Shown: positions 33,442 to 38,514 of the stretch, piece after piece | Layout of the letters: every line of letters begins with the position of its first letter | Position numbering within the stretch: the stretch's first letter is position 1 | Source of the DNA: Pauljensenia hongkongensis | GTDB taxonomy: Bacteria; Actinomycetota; Actinomycetes; Actinomycetales; Actinomycetaceae | Assembly: GCF_001746855.1 (NCBI RefSeq) | Contig: NZ_CP017298.1 | Span: 276,051 to 314,564 of the forward strand | Direction: 5' to 3' | DNA length: 38,514 nt | Made by a program: the position numbers and the translations under genes | The notes under the pieces: model-generated | What the model saw: the letters and a program-made list of their open reading frames with translations, nothing else | The model's database searches: none | What the model was told of the DNA's origin: nothing

Positions 33442-34765
33442 GGGCCGCCACAATTTCGACGTGGTGGGTGTGGGGGAACAAGTCCCACGCCCGCAGCGAC
33501 TCCAACCGGTAGCCCGCTCCGGCGAGCGCGCGCAGGTCGCGGGCGCCTGCGGCGGGGTCGCAGGACACGAGGACGAGGCGGGGGGCTCCCAGCGCCGCCA
33601 TGGCCTCGCACACCTGCCGCCCCGCCCCTGCGCGCGGCGGGTCGGCGACGACCACGTCGGGCGCGCGGCCCAGTCCCCCCGCCAGTTCCGCGACCCCGTG
33701 GGCGTCGATCCCCCCGATGAAGGTCTGCGCCCACGGGAAGGGCGCCAGGTTCTCGGCGGCGTCGGCCACCGCTCCCTCGTCGCCCTCCAGGCTCGCCAGG
33801 CGCCCGCCCTCCCCGACCGCCCGGGCCAGGGGCGCGGTGAACAGGCCCGCCCCCGAGTAGAGCTCGAGGACCGCGCCGCCGGTTTCCGCCCGCGCGGCGT
33901 CCAGGACCTCTTCGGTGAGCACTTGGGCGCCGCGCACGTGGGTCTGCCAGAACCCGGTGGGGCGCACCCCGTAGACGTGCTCCTCGCCGCCGATCTCCAC
34001 GGGCCACGCCAGGGCTGCGGAGCCGGTCCTGCGGGCGTCGGCGCCGTAGACCCCGGAGGCGCACACCACGTAGGCGGAGCCGGGGGTGGGCGATAGGGCG
34101 CGGACGCGTTCCCCCGGGGCCCACACCCGCTTCCACGGCGAATCGCCGTCGAAGAGCCCCAGGCCGGCGATGGCGGGCGCGGCCAGGGGCATGGAGTCGA
34201 GGGGGATGAGGCGTTTGCCGCGGTAGACGTGCATGCCGGGGGCCCCGTCGGTCCCGATGACGAATTCGATGCGGTTGCGCCTGTGGGCCAGCCGGTCGCC
34301 CGGCTCCCCGTCTCCGGGGGCGGGGGCGACGCGGACGCCCCCGATGGCGTCGACCGCCTCGGCCAGCGCCTCGCCGCCGACACGGCGGATCTGCCCGGCG
34401 ATGACGTGCTCCTTCCACCGGCGTTGGGCGGGGGGCGCCACGTGGGAGAGCTCGCCGCCGCCCACGCCCGACGGGCCGGCCTGGGGCCACACGGGGCTGA
34501 CGCGGTCGGCGCTGGCGTCGAGGATCTCGATGGCGTCGGCCCAGGCCAGGGTGTTGCGGACGCTGGTCACGCGGGCGCGGACGCGCTCCCCGGGCAGGGT
34601 GTGGCGCACGAACACGACGCGCCCCGAGGCGTCGCGGGCCACGCAGGCCCCGCCGTGGGCGGGCTCCCCGATCCGCAGTTCCAGGACCTCCCCCACGCCC
34701 TCGCGGGCGGCCCTCGCCCTCGCTCGGCGCTGGGGGAAGGGTCGGCGTCGGGCTCGCGTGGGCAT
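33428..34765 (-). CDS. TRAM-domain TrmA/RlmD-like RNA (uracil-5)-methyltransferase
   Basis: 445 aa. The N-terminal TRAM domain (about 25-85) binds RNA. The methyltransferase domain has LELYSGAGLFTAPLA (SAM binding), VVVADPPRAGAG, the nucleophile C402 in VSCDPAAGARDL and the general base E437 in HHVEIVAAL. The four cysteines of the iron-sulphur cluster in RlmD are missing. It should methylate a uridine in rRNA or tRNA; the site is unknown. M. tuberculosis Rv2689c sits at the same position beside the permease gene. AAGGA lies ten bases before ATG 34765. Confidence 0.85.
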   Translation of the reverse strand: MPTRARRRPFPQRRARARAAREGVGEVLELRIGEPAHGGACVARDASGRVVFVRHTLPGERVRARVTSVRNTLAWADAIEILDASADRVSPVWPQAGPSGVGGGELSHVAPPAQRRWKEHVIAGQIRRVGGEALAEAVDAIGGVRVAPAPGDGEPGDRLAHRRNRIEFVIGTDGAPGMHVYRGKRLIPLDSMPLAAPAIAGLGLFDGDSPWKRVWAPGERVRALSPTPGSAYVVCASGVYGADARRTGSAALAWPVEIGGEEHVYGVRPTGFWQTHVRGAQVLTEEVLDAARAETGGAVLELYSGAGLFTAPLARAVGEGGRLASLEGDEGAVADAAENLAPFPWAQTFIGGIDAHGVAELAGGLGRAPDVVVADPPRAGAGRQVCEAMAALGAPRLVLVSCDPAAGARDLRALAGAGYRLESLRAWDLFPHTHHVEIVAALTRA

Positions 34766-34820
34766 GATCGGTCCTTCTGGCTGCGGGGATGGGCGCGTCC
34801 CATGCTACCGCCCGCGCACT

Positions 34821-34841
34821 CCCGGCGCGCCCCGCGCCGGG
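34821..34841 (-). terminator. 9-bp hairpin after the KimA-like gene
   Basis: A perfect 9-bp stem (34821-34829 with 34833-34841) with a CCC loop lies 67 bases after the permease stop and 56 bases before the methyltransferase start. There is no T tract. Confidence 0.5.
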
Positions 34842-34907
34842 CTTCGGTCGCGCCGCGCTTCCGCCGTCAGCCGCGGGCGCCAGTGCTGGCGCGCCCCGCC
34901 CCTGGTG

Positions 34908-36905
34908 TCAGTCCCGCTGGAAGGGGTCGTTGATGGCGCGGCGCCCCTCGACCGCCTCGTCCTCCCCCAGTTTCCACGGGACCATGGTGATGACGACGCC
35001 GGGCACGTTCAGCAGGGAGCGGCGCAGGCGCAGGGCGCTCTGGTTGTGGACGAAGTTCTCCCAGAAGTGGCTCACCAGGAACTGCGGCATGTAGACGACG
35101 AGCATCTCAGAGGGGTTGGCCTGGCGCCTGGAGCGCACGTACTGGAGGATCACCGAGTGGATGTCGCGGTAGGGCGCGGACAGCAGGGTCAGGGGGACGG
35201 GCAGCTCGGACTCGTGCCATTGGCGCCGGATCGTCTCCCCCTGCTCCTCGCCCTCGACGACGGAGACGAGCTCCAGCGAGGTGGGGTTCGAGGCGCGGGC
35301 GACGGCCACGGCGCGCATCGCCGGCCTGGACAGGGAGGAGATGAGGACGATGGCCCGAACCCGGGTGGGCAGGGTCCGCTTGGCGCCCCAGTCATCGACG
35401 CGCAGCTGTCGCCGCACCGTCGTGTAGTGGTGGTTGATGGTGAGCTGGAAGGCCAGGACGGCGGCGATCATGAGCAGGGTGATCCACGCGCCGTGCGCGA
35501 ACTTGGTGACCAGCACGATCGCCAGCACCAGGCCGGTCATCATGAAGCCGACGACGTTGACGGCCCGCGAGCGCAGGACCTTCCCGCGCTCCGACCCGCT
35601 CTGGCGCTTGCGCAGCTGGGCGTTCCAGTGGCGGATCATCCCCAGCTGGGACAGGGTGAAGGAGATGAAGACGCCGACCACGTAGAGCTGGATGAGGCGC
35701 GTGGTCTGCGCTTCGAAACCGATGATCAGCACGCAGGCGGCGACCGACAGCAGGGCGATCCCGTTCGAGTAGGACAGGCGGTCGCCCCTGCGCACCATCT
35801 GGTGGGGCAGGAAGGAGTCGCGTGAGAGCACGGAGGCCAGGGTCGGGAAGCCGTTGAAGGCTGTGTTGGCCGCCAGGACCAGGATGAATCCGGTGACCAC
35901 TGTGACCAGCAGGAACAGGGCGGAGCCGGGGCCGAAGACGGCGGAGGCGATCTGGGAGATGGCGGGGGCGACGGGCGTGCCCTCGGGCACGGGGGCTCCG
36001 CCCTGGGCGAGTTGGAGGGCGGGGTCGTCGACGATCTTCACTCCGGTGGCGCGCGCGAGCAGCAGGATGGAGAGCATCATGGCGGCGGCGATGGAGCCCA
36101 GCATGGCCAGCGTGGTGGCCGCGTTCTTCGACTTGGGGCGCCGGAAGACGGGGACGCCGTTGGAGATCGCCTCGACGCCCGTCAGCGCGGCGCACCCCGA
36201 CGAGAAGGCGCGCATGAGCAGGAACACCCCGCCCAGGCCCACGATGCCGTCCGCGTGCCCGGGGGCGGTGACGAGCTCGTAGCCGGCCGTGGGGGCCTGC
36301 CCGAGGTGGCCGGTGGCCCACTGGGCGAATCCTGCGGCCACCATGAGGCCGATGGCGGCCATGTACAGGTAGGTGGGCACCGCGAAGGCGCCGCCCGCTT
36401 CCTTCGTGCCGCGCAGGTTGAGTGTGGCCAGGACCACCACGAGGACGACGGCCACTGTGACCTGGTGCCCGTCGAGGGCGGGGATCGCCGTGGTGATGTA
36501 GGCGGCTCCGGAGGAGATGGAGACCGCGACTGTGAGGATGTAGTCGACCAGCAGCGCGGAGGCGACCACGAGGCCCCATGTGCGCCCCAGGTTGGTGGTG
36601 ACGACCTCGTAGTCGCCGCCGCCGGAGGGGTAGGCGTGGACGGTCTGCCGGTACGACAGGACGACCACGGCGAGCACCAGGGCGACCAGGACCCCGACCC
36701 AGATGGACTGGAGGGCCGCCAGGGAACCGGACAGGGCGAGGGTAAGCAGGATCTCGTCGGGCGCGTAGGCGACCGAACTGAGCGCGTCGGAGGCGAAGAC
36801 CGGCAGGGCGATGCGCTTGGGCAGCAGCTGGTGGCCCATCGCGTCGGTTCGCATCGGGCGTCCGATGAGGACGCGTTTGGCGCGGCTCAACAGGTTGTGC
36901 AACAC
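34908..36905 (-). CDS. APC-superfamily permease, KimA-like K+ transporter
   Basis: 665 aa with about 12 membrane helices (residues about 45-480) and a long cytosolic C-terminal domain (about 490-665). The start region reads RVLIGRPMRTDAMGHQLLPKRIALPVFASDALSSVAYAPDEIL-like, close to Bacillus KimA (YdaO), a K+/H+ symporter. SYRQTVHAYPSGGGDYEV and LLVDYILTVAVSISSG also match. Amino acid transport is the generic alternative. GTG 36905 fits the family N-terminus. TACGCT lies seven bases upstream and no close ribosome binding site exists, so it is probably leaderless and has no riboswitch. It is divergent from two trkA genes. Confidence 0.8.
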   Translation of the reverse strand: MLHNLLSRAKRVLIGRPMRTDAMGHQLLPKRIALPVFASDALSSVAYAPDEILLTLALSGSLAALQSIWVGVLVALVLAVVVLSYRQTVHAYPSGGGDYEVVTTNLGRTWGLVVASALLVDYILTVAVSISSGAAYITTAIPALDGHQVTVAVVLVVVLATLNLRGTKEAGGAFAVPTYLYMAAIGLMVAAGFAQWATGHLGQAPTAGYELVTAPGHADGIVGLGGVFLLMRAFSSGCAALTGVEAISNGVPVFRRPKSKNAATTLAMLGSIAAAMMLSILLLARATGVKIVDDPALQLAQGGAPVPEGTPVAPAISQIASAVFGPGSALFLLVTVVTGFILVLAANTAFNGFPTLASVLSRDSFLPHQMVRRGDRLSYSNGIALLSVAACVLIIGFEAQTTRLIQLYVVGVFISFTLSQLGMIRHWNAQLRKRQSGSERGKVLRSRAVNVVGFMMTGLVLAIVLVTKFAHGAWITLLMIAAVLAFQLTINHHYTTVRRQLRVDDWGAKRTLPTRVRAIVLISSLSRPAMRAVAVARASNPTSLELVSVVEGEEQGETIRRQWHESELPVPLTLLSAPYRDIHSVILQYVRSRRQANPSEMLVVYMPQFLVSHFWENFVHNQSALRLRRSLLNVPGVVITMVPWKLGEDEAVEGRRAINDPFQRD

Positions 36906-37020
36906 GCTGGCAAGCGTACTCCCTCGCAGCCGCGCCGACGAGGCGGCCCCTCCCCGCGCTCGGACGGCGCCCGACGGGAGGCGGGCGCACGGGCGCCGGT
37001 CACGTGCCCTCCCCGCGCGC

Positions 37021-37049
37021 TTGGACGGCGCGCGATGCGGGAGTAGGTT
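37021..37049 (+). promoter_or_regulatory. Promoter of the trkA pair, leaderless
   Basis: TTGGAC (37021-37026), a 17-base spacer and TAGGTT (37044-37049) form the best promoter in the window. Seven bases separate it from GTG 37057, so the transcript would start on the start codon. Confidence 0.6.
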
Positions 37050-37056
37050 TGGGGAT

Positions 37057-37722
37057 GTGCATTTTGTGATTATGGGGTGCGGGCGCGTGGGAGCGCGCCT
37101 GGCGACCACCCTGGACTCGATGGGGCACTCCGTGTCCGTCATCGACGTGGACTCCAAGGCGTTCAACCGCCTGCCCTCCGATTTCTCCGGCCGCCGCGTG
37201 ACGGGCGTGGGCATGGACCGCGCCGCGATGCGCCAGGCGGGCATCAGGGACGCCTACGCCTTCGCCGCCGTCTCCAGCGGCGACAACTCGAACATCATCG
37301 CCGCCCGCATCGCCCGCGAGGTCTTCGACGTCGAGCACGTCGTGGCGCGCATCTACGACCCCACGCGGGCCTACCTCTACGAGCGGCTCGGCATCCCCAC
37401 GGTCGCGTCGGTGCAGCGCACCGCCGAGTCGGTCCTGCGCAGGGTGCTGCCCCCCGACGCCTCCCTCACGTGGGTGCACCCCACGGGGTCGGTGGCGCTC
37501 GTCAACGCAACGCCCACGCCCGCGTGGTACGGCGTGGCGTTCCCCACAGTCGAGGAGCTCACGGGCTGCCGCATCGCCTTCACGTCGCGGTTGGGGGCGG
37601 TGCAGCCGGCCAGCGGCGACCTCGTCGTCCAGGAGCACGACCAGTTGTACTTCGCGATCTCGGGCACGGACACGACGCGCCTGCGCGACCTCATGTCGAA
37701 CCCGCCCCGTTTGGAGGACTGA
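37057..37722 (+). CDS. ceoB: TrkA/RCK K+ regulatory subunit (CeoB-like)
   Basis: 221 aa. The N-terminal RCK_N Rossmann domain has VIMGCGRVGARLA (NAD(H)- or nucleotide-binding GxGxxG) and the SSGDNSNIIAARIAREVF block. The C-terminal half (about 135-221) is an RCK_C domain. TrkA proteins gate K+ transporters and sense nucleotides. Start GTG 37057 lies seven bases after a good -10 box; upstream codons in this frame overlap the divergent permease gene. It is the homologue of M. tuberculosis ceoB (Rv2691). Four bases separate it from the second trkA. Confidence 0.88.
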   Translation: MHFVIMGCGRVGARLATTLDSMGHSVSVIDVDSKAFNRLPSDFSGRRVTGVGMDRAAMRQAGIRDAYAFAAVSSGDNSNIIAARIAREVFDVEHVVARIYDPTRAYLYERLGIPTVASVQRTAESVLRRVLPPDASLTWVHPTGSVALVNATPTPAWYGVAFPTVEELTGCRIAFTSRLGAVQPASGDLVVQEHDQLYFAISGTDTTRLRDLMSNPPRLED

Positions 37723-37726
37723 GCCC

Positions 37727-38416
37727 ATGAAGATCGTCATCGCGGGCGCGGGATCGGTTGGCCGGTCAGTCGCCCTGGAACTGCTGGAGCACGGCCATGA
37801 GATCACTCTCATCGACCACCACCCCGAGAAACTGCGGATCGCGTCGGTGGCCGACGCGGACTGGGTGCTGGCCGACGCGTGCTCGCCCGACGCGCTCCGT
37901 GACGCGGGGATCCTGGACGCGGACGTCATGGTGGCGGCCACCGGGGACGACAAGGCCAACCTGGTGATCTCCCTGCTGGCGAAAACGGAGTTCGCGGTCC
38001 CCCGGGTGGTGGCCCGCCTCAACAACCCGAAGAACGAGTGGCTCTTCGACCAGTCGTGGGGCGTGGACGTGTCGGTGTCCACTCCGCGGATCATGACGTC
38101 GCTGGTGGAGGAGGCCGTGTCCGTGGGCATCCCCGTGCGGCTCTTCTCCTTCAACACCGCCGAGGTGTCGATGCACGCCATCATCCTCCCCCAGGACTCC
38201 CCCGTGGTGGCGCGCCGGGTGACCTCGGTCCTCCTTCCCGCGAACACGGTGCTCGCCGCCCTACTGCGCGACGGGCGCCCACTGACGCCGTCCTCCGACG
38301 ACGTGTTCGAGGCGGGCGACGAGCTGCTCGTCCTGATCCCCGACGCCGACTCGGACGCCACTGCGGAGCTACGGCGCATGGTGAACCCCGAGCCCGCGCA
38401 GCCGCCCCAGGACTGA
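37727..38416 (+). CDS. ceoC: TrkA/RCK K+ regulatory subunit (CeoC-like)
   Basis: 229 aa. RCK_N is MKIVIAGAGSVGRSVALEL with the acidic end of the second strand (LIDHHPEKL) and VMVAATGDDKANLVISLLAK. An RCK_C-type domain follows (about 140-220), then a Pro-rich tail. ATG 37727 has GGAGG inside the end of the first trkA. Two single-domain TrkA genes in tandem, as in mycobacterial ceoBC, probably form a heteromeric ring. No TrkH/TrkG membrane subunit lies nearby; the divergent KimA-like permease is the only visible partner. Confidence 0.88.
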   Translation: MKIVIAGAGSVGRSVALELLEHGHEITLIDHHPEKLRIASVADADWVLADACSPDALRDAGILDADVMVAATGDDKANLVISLLAKTEFAVPRVVARLNNPKNEWLFDQSWGVDVSVSTPRIMTSLVEEAVSVGIPVRLFSFNTAEVSMHAIILPQDSPVVARRVTSVLLPANTVLAALLRDGRPLTPSSDDVFEAGDELLVLIPDADSDATAELRRMVNPEPAQPPQD

Positions 38417-38514
38417 GCGGCCCCCAGGGCGGCGGAGGACCGGCCGACTGGCCGCCCATCGCGCGCCGTGGGAGCGGGCGCCGTTGCCGTCTGCGGGCGG
38501 TGGACGGGGTCGTG
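38417..38514. other. Terminal 98 bases, no gene assigned
   Basis: A 5-bp stem with a GACT loop (38441-38454) may help end the ceoC transcript. Minus-strand frames stay open to the edge, so the end of a minus-strand gene could lie here (in M. tuberculosis a DUF3159 gene follows ceoC), but nothing is recognisable. Confidence 0.3.

Noticed and set aside
36906-37056. A c-di-AMP (ydaO-type) riboswitch before the KimA-like gene, as in Bacillus
   Set aside because: Only about 150 bases separate the divergent genes and both look leaderless; no riboswitch-like folding elements were seen.

Overview
The window is high-GC chromosomal DNA of an actinobacterium. Four things point to the family Actinomycetaceae (Actinomyces/Schaalia-like), which is an inference: phosphatidylinositol-mannoside genes, a GT4-type GlgA (GlgM) next to GlgC, a sortase-anchored surface protein with an LANTG motif, and a FemX-like plus ATP-grasp pair for a branched peptidoglycan bridge. 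I see no phage, insertion sequence, plasmid or CRISPR signature. Almost everything is housekeeping, with a small surface/accessory patch around 16-23 kb.

Layout. 1-3.7 kb (minus strand): an orphan ABC ATPase, NfeD, an SPFH/stomatin protein, a GlnA2-type glutamine synthetase, and the first 34 codons of glnE at the window edge. 3.7-7.1 kb: divergent glgM/glgA (-) and glgC (+), with serB overlapping the glgC stop. 7.1-14.9 kb (minus strand): a tight operon, thrS - HIT phosphorylase - pgsA - patA - pimA - small membrane protein - PrsW protease - Nudix hydrolase. This is the thrS-to-pimA order known from Mycobacterium tuberculosis with a different tail. 14.9-17.4 kb (minus strand): a FemAB-type aminoacyltransferase and an ATP-grasp ligase, probably cross-bridge enzymes. 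17.6-20.3 kb (plus strand): two unknown membrane proteins and a GH13 alpha-glucosidase, closed by a 15-bp perfect inverted repeat. 20.4-22.0 kb (minus strand): a sortase-anchored adhesin-like protein. 22.5-23.0 kb (minus strand): five tRNAs, transcribed Gly-Val-Gly-Cys-Val. 23.2-27.2 kb (plus strand): glgX, a DUF3000 protein and RNase D. 27.2-27.6 kb: a 445-base gene-free gap holding two unexplained repeat structures. 27.6-38.4 kb: dxs (-), an S9 peptidase and a CLC transporter (+), a TRAM/TrmA-type RNA methyltransferase and a KimA-like K+ permease (-), and two TrkA/RCK proteins (+).

How the genes fit together. GlgC makes ADP-glucose and GlgM makes maltose-1-phosphate or glucan from it. GlgX debranches glycogen and the GH13 glucosidase clears oligosaccharides. 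PgsA, PatA and PimA build phosphatidylinositol and its mannosides. The KimA-like permease and the two TrkA proteins plausibly form one K+ uptake unit; the same neighbourhood (DUF3000, RNase D, dxs, TRAM methyltransferase, permease, two TrkA) is known to me from M. tuberculosis Rv2680-Rv2692. Several genes (ABC ATPase, DUF3000, dxs, permease, first TrkA) have a TANNNT -10 box six or seven bases before the start codon and no ribosome binding site, which is the signature of leaderless mRNAs.

Starts were chosen by hand from ribosome binding sites, overlaps and family N-termini. All functions rest on motif recognition by eye; no database search was run.
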